Counted from the first letter of the stretch, positions 35,061 to 43,820 are shown. The stretch is 55,120 nt of DNA from Actinomycetota bacterium (GCA_004348925.1 RCMX01000006.1:260363-315482); one strand, 5' to 3'. The notes: generated from the letters alone by a model not told the origin. Numbers and translations are program-made.

Positions 35061-35648
35061 ATGGGGCTCGCAGTAGCGACATTCATCATCGTCTTTGAGA
35101 TCGTTGCCGTAGTGGCGTTCCTTGTCGGCGTGCCGTTGGCCTTCGGGGTCATGGCGTACGACATCATGCAGTCACGCAAGAACGCGGTTCCGAAGGCGGC
35201 CGAGAGGGCCGTCGTCAAAGACAACATCATGCGGATCACGGTCGAGCGAGGCGTAGCCCGGGCGTTCGTGCTCCTCGGCGGCATCTTCTGGTCGATCGCG
35301 ACGTTCGCCGGCATGTACTCGTTCGGAACCTCCGGCACCGGCGAAGCCGTCATGGGCGCCGTCGTGCCGCTCGCAGCCGTCCTCGTGACGCTGGTGCTCG
35401 GCTGGTACTACGAGCGCTTCACGGCCGCGCTGCTGCTGCTGGCCTCGCTCGCGGTGGTCGCATGGGGCATCATCTATCAGTTCGAGGCCGGCGTCTGGGG
35501 CATCATGACCTTCGCGCTCATCGGCCCGATGCTCACCGCCTCGGCACTGTTCTGGCTGGCACGCCGCGAGCAGGAAGCGTACGAGCGTGCCTACTCGATC
35601 AAGCCGGAGCTGGCGTTCGCATTCGCCGCGCGGAGCTCGCTCGGGTAG
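35061..35648 (+). CDS. multi-pass membrane protein, unknown function
   Basis: 195 residues from ATG 35061 (AGGAGG upstream). Five to six hydrophobic helices, including FIIVFEIVAVVAFLVGVPLAF, VLLGGIFWSIATFAGMYSF, VVPLAAVLVTLVLGWYY and LASLAVVAWGIIYQF. No motif recognised. It sits alone behind the tandem 11-bp boxes and ends at a bidirectional terminator, so it may be a regulon member of the neighbouring two-component system. Confidence 0.78.
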   Translation: MGLAVATFIIVFEIVAVVAFLVGVPLAFGVMAYDIMQSRKNAVPKAAERAVVKDNIMRITVERGVARAFVLLGGIFWSIATFAGMYSFGTSGTGEAVMGAVVPLAAVLVTLVLGWYYERFTAALLLLASLAVVAWGIIYQFEAGVWGIMTFALIGPMLTASALFWLARREQEAYERAYSIKPELAFAFAARSSLG

Positions 35649-35675
35649 CACGACCGCGTCTCTCCCCTCACACAC

Positions 35676-35704
35676 GAAGACCCGCTCGGGATGAGCGGGT
35701 CTTC
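35676..35704. terminator. bidirectional intrinsic terminator
   Basis: A perfect 12-bp stem, GAAGACCCGCTC / GAGCGGGTCTTC, with a 5-base loop between two convergent genes. Confidence 0.8.
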
Positions 35705-35721
35705 TGCTTGCCGAGCGGTGT

Positions 35722-36165
35722 TCAGCTGCCGGAGGACTCCCGGCGCTCGAGAATCGCCTTGAGCCGCTCGAGGCTGCGCGTCATCTCGCGTTCGACCATC
35801 TTCTCGGCGATGCCACCCGCGAGCGAGGCGATGCCTTCAAGCTGGACCGAGCCGCTCACGCTCACCCGCGTGCCCGCGCCGTCGGCGCGAACGGCGTAGC
35901 TGCCGTGGCCGCGTACGGGCGAGGAGGTTCGGAAGCCGATGCGGTCGTCGGGCGTGAACTCGGTGACCTCGAGCTCGGACTCGCCGGAACGGCCCTGATA
36001 CGACGACGCGATTCGGACGCGCGACCCGATGCCGATCGGTCCCCCGCCCACCACGGTCGCCGAGATCACGCCGGTCTGCCAGCGCGGCTGGTTCGTGAGG
36101 TCTGCTACGAAAGCGAAGACCTCGTGCACCGGCCGGTCGATGAAGACTGAAGCGCGAGACTGCAT
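35722..36165 (-). CDS. SRPBCC-family protein (polyketide cyclase/START-like fold)
   Basis: 147 residues. The N-terminus SVFIDRPVHEVFAFVADLTNQPRWQ is the classic SRPBCC helix-grip opening, with VRIASSYQGRSGESELEVTEF and a C-terminal amphipathic helix. It may bind a hydrophobic ligand. It starts directly after the stop of the FAD oxidoreductase, so it is cotranscribed with it. Confidence 0.88.
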   Translation of the reverse strand: MQSRASVFIDRPVHEVFAFVADLTNQPRWQTGVISATVVGGGPIGIGSRVRIASSYQGRSGESELEVTEFTPDDRIGFRTSSPVRGHGSYAVRADGAGTRVSVSGSVQLEGIASLAGGIAEKMVEREMTRSLERLKAILERRESSGS

Positions 36166-37794
36166 CTACGCCTCCCGGTAGTGTTCGAGGACCGCCTCGG
36201 CGGAGAGGATGCCGTCGACGGCGGCCGACATGATGCCGCCAGCGTACCCCGCGCCCTCGCCACAGGGGTAGACGCCGCGGAGGTTGGACTGCAGCGAGTC
36301 GTCGCGCTGCACGCGCACCGGCGAGGACGAGCGCGCCTCCACGCCCGTGAGGAGCGCATCCGGCTTGGTGAAGCCGCGCATCTTGCGGTCGAAGATGGGC
36401 GCGGCCTCGCGCAGCGCGGCCACCGCGAACTCCGGCAGGCACCCCGCAAGGTCGGTATACGTGACGCCGAGCTGGTACGTGGGCTGCACGGCACCCGCCT
36501 CCGAGGAAGCCACGCCTTGCATGAAGTCGCCGAGGAGCTGCGCCGGCGCGCGGAAGTCACCGCCACCGAGCTCGAAGGCCGCACGCTCCCAGCGCCGCTG
36601 GAACTCGACGCCAGCGAGCGGATCGCTGCTAGAGAAATCGCCGGGGCCGACGTTCACGAGGAACGCGGAGTTCGCGTTTGCGCCCTCGCGCGCGAAGCGG
36701 CTCATGCCGTTGGTGACCACGCCGCCCGGCTCGGACGCGGCGGCCACGACCTCGCCGCCCGGACACATACAGAAGGTGTACACCGAGCGGCCCGAGCGCA
36801 GGTGGTGCGAGAGCTTGTACTCGGCGGCGCCAAGCGCGGGGTGCCCTGCGGCCTGACCGTACTGAGCGCGGTTGACCACGCGCTGGATGTGTTCGATGCG
36901 CACGCCGATCGAGAACGCCTTCTGCGCGAGGGTCGCGCCACGATCGCGCAGCATCTCGAACGTGTCGCGCGCGCTGTGTCCGGTCGCGAGCACGAGCGTC
37001 TCAGCTGCGACCTCTTCTCGGCCACAGGCGCTTTCTGTGACGACGGCCCTCAGGGCGCCATCTTCGCCGATGACGAGGTCGGTGAGGCGCGTCTTGAAGC
37101 GGACCTCGCCGCCGAGCGACTCGATCTCCTCGCGCAGACGGCGAACCGCGCTCGTGAGGTGGTCGGTCCCGATGTGCGGCCTCGCCTGCCAGAGGATCTC
37201 CTCGGGCGCGCCGGCGCTCACGAACGCCTCCAGCACGCCTCGGATGCGCGGGTTCTTGGTGTTGGTGGTGAGCTTGCCGTCCGAGAACGTCCCCGCGCCC
37301 CCCTCGCCGAACTGGATGTTGGAGTCCGGATCGAGCACGCCCTCGCGCACGAACGCGCTCCACGCGCGAATGCGCTCGTCCACGGCCGCGCCGCGCTCGA
37401 GCACGATCGGGCGGGCGCCGGCGCGCGCGAGCGTGAGCGCCGAGAAGAGCCCGGCCGGGCCGGTGCCGACGACGACGGGTCGCACCGCGGGCGCCGAGGC
37501 GAGCCGCGCGATCGCGGGCGCGTGCAGGGGCTCGGCCACGAAGACGTCGGCGTCGCCGAGACGCGCCACAACGGCCGCCTCGCTCTCGCCAGCTGCGTCG
37601 AGCGTCACGCCGAGCGACGCCACGAAGTGCACGTTCTCCTTGCGGCGCGCGTCGACGGAGCGCTTGAGGAGCTTGAGCGACGCGATGCGCTCCTCGGCCA
37701 GACCGAGACGCCTGGCGGCAGCGGCGCGCATCTGCGCGTCACCGGTGGGCAGCCCTGCCGAGAGCGGCAGCGTGAGATTGCGGACCTCGATCAC
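36166..37794 (-). CDS. NAD(P)/FAD-dependent oxidoreductase (uncharacterised FAD dehydrogenase family)
   Basis: 542 residues from GTG 37794 (GGAGA upstream; GTGA overlap with the HI0933 gene stop). A ~90-residue N-terminal domain (MIEVRNLTLPLSAGLP) precedes the FAD-binding PVVVGTGPAGLFSALTLARAGARP near residue 104. Later motifs are SDGKLTTNTKNP and the C-terminal GVYPCGEGAGYAGGIMSAAVDG. Matches the widespread family of FAD-dependent dehydrogenases of unknown substrate. A far longer upstream in-frame reading overlaps the neighbour and was rejected. Confidence 0.88.
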   Translation of the reverse strand: MIEVRNLTLPLSAGLPTGDAQMRAAAARRLGLAEERIASLKLLKRSVDARRKENVHFVASLGVTLDAAGESEAAVVARLGDADVFVAEPLHAPAIARLASAPAVRPVVVGTGPAGLFSALTLARAGARPIVLERGAAVDERIRAWSAFVREGVLDPDSNIQFGEGGAGTFSDGKLTTNTKNPRIRGVLEAFVSAGAPEEILWQARPHIGTDHLTSAVRRLREEIESLGGEVRFKTRLTDLVIGEDGALRAVVTESACGREEVAAETLVLATGHSARDTFEMLRDRGATLAQKAFSIGVRIEHIQRVVNRAQYGQAAGHPALGAAEYKLSHHLRSGRSVYTFCMCPGGEVVAAASEPGGVVTNGMSRFAREGANANSAFLVNVGPGDFSSSDPLAGVEFQRRWERAAFELGGGDFRAPAQLLGDFMQGVASSEAGAVQPTYQLGVTYTDLAGCLPEFAVAALREAAPIFDRKMRGFTKPDALLTGVEARSSSPVRVQRDDSLQSNLRGVYPCGEGAGYAGGIMSAAVDGILSAEAVLEHYREA

Positions 37795-38984
37795 GAGCGG
37801 TCTCCGCGCGTGGCGAAGTGCACGGCGCTCTGCCCGGCGACGATGCCGGACGCCCATGCCCAGTGCAGGTTGAAGCCGCCGCAGCGGCCGTCGACGTCGA
37901 GCACCTCGCCCGCCGCGAAGACGCCGGGCGCGATGCGCGAGGCGAGCGTGCGCGGATCGAACTCGGCCACGGGCGCGCCGCCGCGGGTGACCTGCGCCTG
38001 GCTGGCGTCGCCCCGGCCGGTGACCGCGAGGCGGAAGTCCTTGAGGAGCGAGGCGAGCGTCACCGCGCGGAGCTCCGCGACCGGCGTCTTCGGGTCGATG
38101 CCGGCGGCTCGCAGCACGGCGATGGCGACTCGGCTCTGCAACATGCCGTCGAAGAATGTATCGGCGCTGCGCCACGAAAGCTCCGCACACCGCTTGGCAA
38201 TGAGCGCTGCGAAGGCGTCCGACGCGATGTCCGGGAAGAAGTCGATGGAGAGCGTGCGGCCGCGCTCGAGTGCGCGCGAGAGGTCGAAGATCATGATGCC
38301 GCTCACGCCGTAATCGCGGAAGAGCAGCTCGCCGCGCTCGGTGGCCACCGGCTCGCCAGCGTCGTCGAGCAGCGACGCCGCGCAGCGCACGCGCACGCCC
38401 GAGAGGCCGCGGATGGGCGCGAGCTCGGTCGTCAGCGGGCCGAGGACCGGCACCGGCGCCACGCTGCCATGCCCCAGCGCCGAGAGGAGCGAGCCCTCCC
38501 CGCCGCCGGTCGTGACGACCACCGCGTCAGCCGAGATAGTCTCGCCGTCCCGTGACGCGACCTGGAAACCGCCATCCGCCTCCAAGATGCCCATGACCTC
38601 GAAGCCGCACCGCTCGGCCACGCCGAGGTGCGCGCACTCAAGCCGCAAGACGTCGAGGACGGAGTTCGCGGCGTTGCTGACCGGGTACACGCGGCCCTCG
38701 TCGTCGGCGTACGTGAGCAGCCCGAGCTCGCCGAAGAAGTCGCGAATCGCGTCGGCGTTGTACTCGGCAAGCACCGGCTCCACGAACGCCGGCTGGTTGT
38801 ACGCCGCAGGCGCGACCGCCGTGTTCGTGAGGTTGCACCGACCGTTGCCAGTCACGAGGATCTTCTTGCCGACCCGCGGCGCCGCCTCAAGCACCGTGAC
38901 GCTCGCGCCGAGACGTGCCGCGGCGATCGCGGCCGAAAGCCCCGCCGCCCCGCCGCCGATGATGGCTATGCTCGGCTGATGCAT
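37791..38984 (-). CDS. HI0933/BaiN-like flavoprotein (NAD(P)/FAD-dependent oxidoreductase)
   Basis: 397 residues from ATG 38984 with AAGGGA upstream. FAD-binding Rossmann motif IAIIGGGAAGLSAAIAA (about 5-21), then KKILVTGNGRCNLTN, the family hallmark, and a C-terminal GVFAAGEVLDVDGRCGGFNLHWAWASG. Relatives reduce various enones or bile-acid intermediates; the substrate here is unknown. It is the first gene of the three-gene flavoprotein/SRPBCC operon. Confidence 0.9.
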   Translation of the reverse strand: MHQPSIAIIGGGAAGLSAAIAAARLGASVTVLEAAPRVGKKILVTGNGRCNLTNTAVAPAAYNQPAFVEPVLAEYNADAIRDFFGELGLLTYADDEGRVYPVSNAANSVLDVLRLECAHLGVAERCGFEVMGILEADGGFQVASRDGETISADAVVVTTGGGEGSLLSALGHGSVAPVPVLGPLTTELAPIRGLSGVRVRCAASLLDDAGEPVATERGELLFRDYGVSGIMIFDLSRALERGRTLSIDFFPDIASDAFAALIAKRCAELSWRSADTFFDGMLQSRVAIAVLRAAGIDPKTPVAELRAVTLASLLKDFRLAVTGRGDASQAQVTRGGAPVAEFDPRTLASRIAPGVFAAGEVLDVDGRCGGFNLHWAWASGIVAGQSAVHFATRGDRS

Positions 38985-39031
38985 GCTGTCCCTTGTGATC
39001 GCCCGATGTGGTGTCTCGGACGATTGTAGTT

Positions 39032-39394
39032 TCATTCCGCGTGCGTGGCGAAGCAACGCGAAAGTCCTAGGCCCGCGCGGCGCGAGTCTTCACCCACAGT
39101 CTCGCCAAGCCCGAGCGGTCCCGGCGGAAACTCGACGAAGTAGTCGGTGTCCGGGTGACTGAATGCTCGGGTACCCGGCTCCGACTCGAAGCCGAGAGGG
39201 GCCAGCGCACATGCGATCGTCGAGTTGCGCTCGCTCGTCACGAAGTCGAGATCGTGGCTCTCGTACTCATTCTTCGTATAGATGGAGACAGCCGCCCCGC
39301 CCGATAGCGTACTCACGATGCCAGCTCGTTCGAGCACCTCGGAGACGAGCGTCGCCAACTCAAGCAAGGTCGCGGTGTGATCGATACCGCTCAC
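39032..39394 (-). pseudogene. C-terminally truncated nucleotidyltransferase-like toxin gene (DUF6036-like)
   Basis: 120 residues from GTG 39394. The first ~95 match the intact 183-residue paralogue at 42729-43280 (LSGGAAVSIYTKNEYESHDLDFVTS against LSGGGAVSIYTDNEY...DLDFITS, then HPDTDYFVEFP). After GLGET the similarity ends and the paralogue's last ~85 residues, including its helical domain, are absent. The N-terminal GG...DLD site is preserved, so a short product is possible, but the gene looks like a deletion remnant. It follows its wHTH partner by 3 bp exactly as in the intact pair. Confidence 0.7.
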
Positions 39395-39397
39395 GTG

Positions 39398-39736
39398 CTA
39401 CAACCGCTTCCCGGTTCGACGAGGGCGCTGTCGCTGGCGGTAGTACTGCGCGACGGTCTCCTCGGGCAGCAACTCAAGCTCGGCGGCCAGGAAAGCGCGC
39501 AAGTTGCGTACCGTGGGGTTCCGCGTATTGAACTCGAATAGTCGGGTCTTGCCCGCCAAGTGGCTCATGAGGATGCCGCTCGTCTCAAGGCGACGAAGCT
39601 GTCGCTGTATTGGGCTGACGGAGACTTCGTAGGTGTCGGCGATTCTCAGCGCATGGCCAGCGCCGTACGCCTCCAAGAACAGCAGCACCTGAACTGCCGA
39701 TCGACTGCCGAAGATGCCCTCGAGTGTCGGTGTCAT
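39398..39736 (-). CDS. winged-helix regulator, putative antitoxin (paralogue A)
   Basis: 112 residues from ATG 39736 (GAGGAG upstream). Winged helix of ArsR/MarR-like type in the centre (ADTYEVSVSPIQRQLRRLETSGIL), wing RLFEFNTRNP, and a basic tail YYRQRQRPRRTGKRL. It is same-length and about two-thirds identical to the protein at 43284, with the tail identical but the recognition-helix region different. Its own inverted-repeat operator lies just upstream. It is the probable repressor/antitoxin of the pair with the truncated nucleotidyltransferase. Confidence 0.8.
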   Translation of the reverse strand: MTPTLEGIFGSRSAVQVLLFLEAYGAGHALRIADTYEVSVSPIQRQLRRLETSGILMSHLAGKTRLFEFNTRNPTVRNLRAFLAAELELLPEETVAQYYRQRQRPRRTGKRL

Positions 39737-39747
39737 TTCAGCTCCTC

Positions 39748-39789
39748 ATTACCTCGATATAGGTCAATATGACCTCATACAGAGGTAAT
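39748..39789. promoter_or_regulatory. nested inverted-repeat operator of wHTH paralogue A
   Basis: Outer arms ATTACCTC / GAGGTAAT (8 bp, perfect) enclose an inner palindrome AGGTCA-ATA-TGACCT. It lies 12 bp upstream of the ATG, so it should cover the promoter. Confidence 0.7.
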
Positions 39790-39819
39790 ATCAACCTGCA
39801 CTGGAGATGCGCTCCACGT

Positions 39820-42003
39820 TCAGATCCGCTTCGGGTCAGCTGCAGCGACGTACTCCCCGTACCACGCCATGGCGGCGAGTGCGCGCACGGCGGCGACCGG
39901 CGAATACAGCATGACCGGATCGTATCGGCCGCCGCCGGGGAACGTCGCGGCATCGAGCGGACGCAGAGGCACGTTGATGATCGGCTTGCCGGTGCTCGCC
40001 ATGAGCTCGGTCACGCGCTCCAGGAAGGCGATCTCAGCCACATTGAAGCTGCCACGGCCAGGTCCGCCCGGTACGCCGGCGAGCGTCGGGTCGTCCGAGA
40101 TCCAGCCCGTCGACGGGCTGCGCAGGATGCCGAGCGCCACGACGGCGTCGACCTCATCGCTCTCGGCGAGCATGGTGAGCGCGCTGCTCGCAAGATCGGG
40201 ACCGACGGCAGCCACGAGGTCGACCGGGTTGCTTCTGCACCAGTAGCCGGGAAGGATCTCGTCGAGCGCAGCCAGTACGCGCGGCTCAAGCGGCGCCAGT
40301 TCGAGCTGATTGCGGGCGAGTTCATCCGCCGCGAGCACGCCCCAGCCACCGCCGAGCGTCATGACCGCCACACGGCGGCCAGCCGGCCGGGGAAGCGCGC
40401 TGAGGCAGAGCGCCAGGTCCAGGCTCTCGTCAGGGCCCGTGCGCACAAGGCAACCCGCCTGACGCGCCGCAGCCATGAAAACGTCGGCCGAGCCGGCCAT
40501 CGCGCCCGTATGCGACGCGGCTGCCCGGCGTCCGAACTCGGTGAGACCGCCTCGCAGCACCACAACCGGCTTCTTAGGTGTGATGCGCCGCATCACGTCG
40601 AGAAAGCGTCGGCCATCGCCGGTCGCTTCGAGATAGACGAGGGCAGCAGCCGTCTGGTCGTCGTCGCCGAGCGCGTCGAGCACATCGAGCGCACCCGTGC
40701 TCGCCTGGTTTCCCACCGACACGTATGTGTCGATGCCCACGCCGCGTCGCTCGGCGCGGGTGACGAGCTGCACGCCGATGTTGCCGGACTGCGAGATGAT
40801 GCTGAGACCGCCGGGTTGCGGCCGCAGCTCCAGGAAGCCGACGGCGTGCAGCCGGCTGTGCGTGGCGAGCATCCCCATGCAGTTGGGGCCGATGAGCGTG
40901 ACGCCTGCGGCCCGGGCGGTTTCGACGAGCTCGGCCTCGGCGGCGGCGCCCGCCTCGCCTGCCTCGGCGAAACCGGCAGCCACCACGAGAGCGACAGGGA
41001 TGCCGCGCTTCCCGCACTGCGCGACAACGCCGCTCACATGCGCGGCGCCGAGCGCCACCAGCGCCAGGTCTGGCGCTTCGGGCAATTCCGCGATGCTCGC
41101 GTAGGCGGGCAGGCCCTGCACGGTGCCACCACGACCGTTCACGGGGTAGATGGGACCGGCGTACCCGCCGTCGATGATGTTCTTGAGGAGGGAGCCGCCC
41201 CATTTGATCGCATCATCCGAGGCGCCGATGACCGCGACGGCGCGCGGCGCGAAAAGCGGCGGCAGATTGTGCGTGCCGAGCGGCGCGGACGCATGCTCGC
41301 CTCCCTCGGCGTCGGGGTCGAGGATCACGAGCGCGTCTGCGGCAACCGGCGTCGAGCCTGCCACGATGAGCGGGTTCACGTCGATCTCCATCACGGCCGG
41401 ATGCTCCTCGGCAATACGCGCGAGCGCGCGGATGGCGCTGATGAGCGCGGCGCGGTCGACCGCCGGCATGCCGCGGAACTCGTCGAGGAGCACGCTGGCG
41501 CGGATGCCGGAGAGCATGCCCTCGATGTCCTGATCCTCGAGCGGTGTGACGCCGAGCGCGATGTCCTTGTGCGCCTCGGCGAAGATGCCACCGATGCCGA
41601 AGACGATGACGGGGCCGAAGAGCGGGTCGCGCTTCATGCCGATCATGAACTCGCGGGAGCCTTTGACCATGCGCTCGACGAGCAGCTGGACGTCGGGCCC
41701 TTCGGCGAGCGCAAGCAGCGAGCGAGCGGCGGTGCGGACTGCGTCGTCGCCGCTGAGGTTCAGTGCGACGAGCCCGCGCTCCGTCTTGTGGGTTATGGAG
41801 GAGCCGACCGCCTTCACGACCACCGGGCCGTCGAGGCGGCTGGCAATCGCGACGGCCTCGTCCTCGGTGTGCGCAAGTCCACCATCCGGGACGGCGATGC
41901 CGTACTCGGCGAGCAGCGCCTTCGCCTGTCCCTCGTCGAGCGTGCTGAGCCCTTGGGCAACTGCCGCGTCTATCACGCCACAACTACGCTGGTGCACCAT
42001 CAT
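39820..42003 (-). CDS. ADP-forming acyl-CoA synthetase (acetate-CoA ligase family), fused subunits
   Basis: 727 residues from ATG 42003 with CGGAG five bases upstream. An ATP-grasp (beta-type) domain comes first (LLAEYGIAVPDGGLAHTEDEA, VVVKAVGSSITHKTERGLV, EIDVNPLIV, to about 240). CoA-binding and ligase (alpha-type) domains follow (AVIGASDDAIKWGGSLLKN, IGPNCMGML, SQSGNIGVQLV, and the phospho-His in SHTGAMAGS). It interconverts acyl-CoA plus ADP and Pi with acid plus ATP, a typical energy-conserving step after 2-oxoacid:ferredoxin oxidoreductases in anaerobes. The beta-alpha order is the less common fusion. Confidence 0.92.
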   Translation of the reverse strand: MMVHQRSCGVIDAAVAQGLSTLDEGQAKALLAEYGIAVPDGGLAHTEDEAVAIASRLDGPVVVKAVGSSITHKTERGLVALNLSGDDAVRTAARSLLALAEGPDVQLLVERMVKGSREFMIGMKRDPLFGPVIVFGIGGIFAEAHKDIALGVTPLEDQDIEGMLSGIRASVLLDEFRGMPAVDRAALISAIRALARIAEEHPAVMEIDVNPLIVAGSTPVAADALVILDPDAEGGEHASAPLGTHNLPPLFAPRAVAVIGASDDAIKWGGSLLKNIIDGGYAGPIYPVNGRGGTVQGLPAYASIAELPEAPDLALVALGAAHVSGVVAQCGKRGIPVALVVAAGFAEAGEAGAAAEAELVETARAAGVTLIGPNCMGMLATHSRLHAVGFLELRPQPGGLSIISQSGNIGVQLVTRAERRGVGIDTYVSVGNQASTGALDVLDALGDDDQTAAALVYLEATGDGRRFLDVMRRITPKKPVVVLRGGLTEFGRRAAASHTGAMAGSADVFMAAARQAGCLVRTGPDESLDLALCLSALPRPAGRRVAVMTLGGGWGVLAADELARNQLELAPLEPRVLAALDEILPGYWCRSNPVDLVAAVGPDLASSALTMLAESDEVDAVVALGILRSPSTGWISDDPTLAGVPGGPGRGSFNVAEIAFLERVTELMASTGKPIINVPLRPLDAATFPGGGRYDPVMLYSPVAAVRALAAMAWYGEYVAAADPKRI

Positions 42004-42121
42004 GTGTACTCCGTATGCCGGGGTGCCGAGACGACACTCCGCCATCGGAGAGTCGCATCACTCAGTATATGGGCTTGCGGGGCCGGCTGCTCCCTACTTC
42101 CCGCGCCTTTGCGGGAGAACC

Positions 42122-42553
42122 CTACCAGTCAGGTTCGCAGTCTTCGGTGCCGTGCATCTCGCAGAACTCAAAGGGACAGGGTGACCCCTCAATCCGCCCT
42201 TCACACACGAACCCGCGAAGCGCCGACTCAAGTCCGGATTCCAGGGTGGGCCGCTCGACTGCCTGATAGCCGTGGCGCTTACCGCCGGTGAAGACACCGA
42301 TGCGCCAGCTCGGCCACAGCATGACCCTCACGGGCACGAAGCCCCAGAGCTTACGGGGATCAGAGCCGAATCCGACCCAACTGATGTCGATGCCCCACGG
42401 CATCACGATGTTGACCCACCTGACCGGATCACCCCTGTACAGATCCCAGTGGAACGCGACACGGTTCCCATCGCTTCCTTCAAGGAAGTCGTGCAACTCA
42501 AAGTGGGTCACTCCCTGCTCGATGCACCTGTCGATCACATCTTCCAGCGCCAT
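42122..42553 (-). CDS. hypothetical protein, 143 aa
   Basis: From ATG 42553 with AAGGGTG upstream. A soluble protein rich in Trp, Phe and Gly (RWVNIVMPWGIDISWVGFG, FVPVRVMLWPSWRIGVF) with a Cys-bearing C-terminus (FVCEGRIEGSPCPFEFCEMHGTEDC), which could hold a metal. No family recognised. It is the last ordinary gene before the accessory region. Confidence 0.55.
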   Translation of the reverse strand: MALEDVIDRCIEQGVTHFELHDFLEGSDGNRVAFHWDLYRGDPVRWVNIVMPWGIDISWVGFGSDPRKLWGFVPVRVMLWPSWRIGVFTGGKRHGYQAVERPTLESGLESALRGFVCEGRIEGSPCPFEFCEMHGTEDCEPDW

Positions 42554-42728
42554 ACCGCATCACCCTTTCGGGCTGTGCGGCGTCACACCACATCTGGGCG
42601 CGATCGCCGCCTACGCGACGCGTAGGCAGAAGCGACGTGAGAGTACTGCCATGTCGGAGGTAAGTGTCATGATGAATGTCATGACTGGAGGATAGCCGAC
42701 GCGTCTGACACACGCCATGCTGCGCGAC

Positions 42729-43280
42729 TCAGGCCAGACCGGCTCTCTTGCGAACGGTTTCCATGACACCCACGTCTGCGCCCTCCTGGATGATCCAGCG
42801 GTTCAGTTCGCCCCAGTCGAGCGGATGGCGGCGCGCAATCATGACCACCTGATCTAATGCCTGTCTGTCCCCCCATGCGAAATAGTGTGTGAGGCGATCC
42901 ATCGCGCTTTGAGTCGGTGTGACGATCTTGATCGGACCATAGCGAGTCCCCACCGTGGTCGCGTCCTGCTGTGAGACCACAAGCGTGCTCCCGAAGGACA
43001 GCGGCCCAGATGGGAACTCCACGTAGTAGTCCGTGTCTGGATGTTCGAGCTCCCTCTTGCCGGGCTGATAGCAGAATCCGAGCGGCTCCAACGCCTTCGC
43101 AATCACATCGTTGCGCTGCGAAGTGATGAAGTCCAAATCGCAGCTCTGGTATTCATTATCGGTGTAGATGGAGACTGCACCGCCTCCAGAGAGCGTTGCA
43201 GCGATCCCGGCCCCCTCAAGCGCGCCGCTCACTAGAGCAGCAAGCTCCTCGAGAGAGGTGTCTGGACCAATGACACTCAT
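42729..43280 (-). CDS. nucleotidyltransferase-like toxin (DUF6036-like), intact paralogue B
   Basis: 183 residues from ATG 43280, 3 bp after the wHTH stop. LSGGGAVSIYTDNEY...SCDLDFITS resembles the minimal nucleotidyltransferase core (GG, then D-x-D), followed by VVSQQDATTVGTRYGPIKIVTPTQSAMDRL and a helical C-terminal domain typical of DUF6036/AbiEii-like proteins. It is likely a toxin modifying a tRNA or another nucleotide target, with the upstream winged-helix protein as partner. Family assignment rests on motifs, and the enzymatic target is inference. Confidence 0.75.
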   Translation of the reverse strand: MSVIGPDTSLEELAALVSGALEGAGIAATLSGGGAVSIYTDNEYQSCDLDFITSQRNDVIAKALEPLGFCYQPGKRELEHPDTDYYVEFPSGPLSFGSTLVVSQQDATTVGTRYGPIKIVTPTQSAMDRLTHYFAWGDRQALDQVVMIARRHPLDWGELNRWIIQEGADVGVMETVRKRAGLA

Positions 43281-43283
43281 CGT

Positions 43284-43622
43284 CTAGAGCCTCTTCCCCG
43301 TACGCCGCGGACGTTGTCTCTGTCGGTAGTAGGCCTTCACATCTTCCTCAGGAAGGAGCTCCAGCTCTGCCTCCAGAAAAGTACGGAGATTGCGCACAGT
43401 GGGGTTGCGCATGTTGAACTCAAACAACCGGGTGTTGCCGACCGGCCTACTGACGAGCACATCGCTGGCCTCAAGCCGCTTCAGCTGGTTGTATACGCCG
43501 GTAAGCGGCACATCGTACGTGCCAGCGATACCACGCGCATAGCCGGAGCCGTACGCCTGCAAGAACAGGAGCACCTGGGCGGCGGAACGACTCCCAAACA
43601 CCGATTCCAATACTGGGTTCAT
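43284..43622 (-). CDS. winged-helix regulator, putative antitoxin (paralogue B)
   Basis: 112 residues from ATG 43622 with AGGGAG upstream; longer in-frame reading to 43748 runs into the operator and was rejected. Same architecture as the protein at 39398, with FGSRSAAQVLLFLQAYGSG, winged helix YDVPLTGVYNQLKRLEASDVL and the identical tail YYRQRQRPRRTGKRL. Upstream are four TTGTAC half-sites. The shared tail versus different recognition helices suggests the tail binds the toxin. Confidence 0.8.
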   Translation of the reverse strand: MNPVLESVFGSRSAAQVLLFLQAYGSGYARGIAGTYDVPLTGVYNQLKRLEASDVLVSRPVGNTRLFEFNMRNPTVRNLRTFLEAELELLPEEDVKAYYRQRQRPRRTGKRL

Positions 43623-43666
43623 CTGCTCCCTGCCGTCCTGTCGCTTGATCGTCCCTACGAGTAGCT

Positions 43667-43706
43667 TTGTACCACATTGTTGTACGTTTGTACATGTTCG
43701 TTGTAC
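43667..43706. promoter_or_regulatory. TTGTAC operator array of wHTH paralogue B
   Basis: TTGTAC occurs at 43667, 43680, 43688 and 43701, giving start-to-start spacings of 13, 8 and 13 bp. The array lies 45 bp upstream of the ATG and bears no similarity to the AGGTCA operator of paralogue A. Confidence 0.65.
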
Positions 43707-43820
43707 GGTTTGAGCAAGCGGAATTCCCGCTCGGCTGACCGGTGTCAACTGCCACTGCGGCAGGCACGTGCATAAACGCAGGTAGACCCCCCTGTTTACA
43801 CAGAGAGGTCTACGTAGAAT

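Noticed and set aside
36181-38313. 710-codon plus-strand open frame
   Set aside because: Antisense shadow of the FAD oxidoreductase and HI0933-like genes, which have clear motifs.
39769-42291. 840-codon plus-strand open frame
   Set aside because: It is the mirror of the ADP-forming acyl-CoA synthetase; composition is Arg/His/Ala-rich with no domains, as in high-GC antisense shadows.
43667-43706. CRISPR-like array
   Set aside because: Six-base repeats with 2-7-base gaps are far too short for a CRISPR; they fit an operator.
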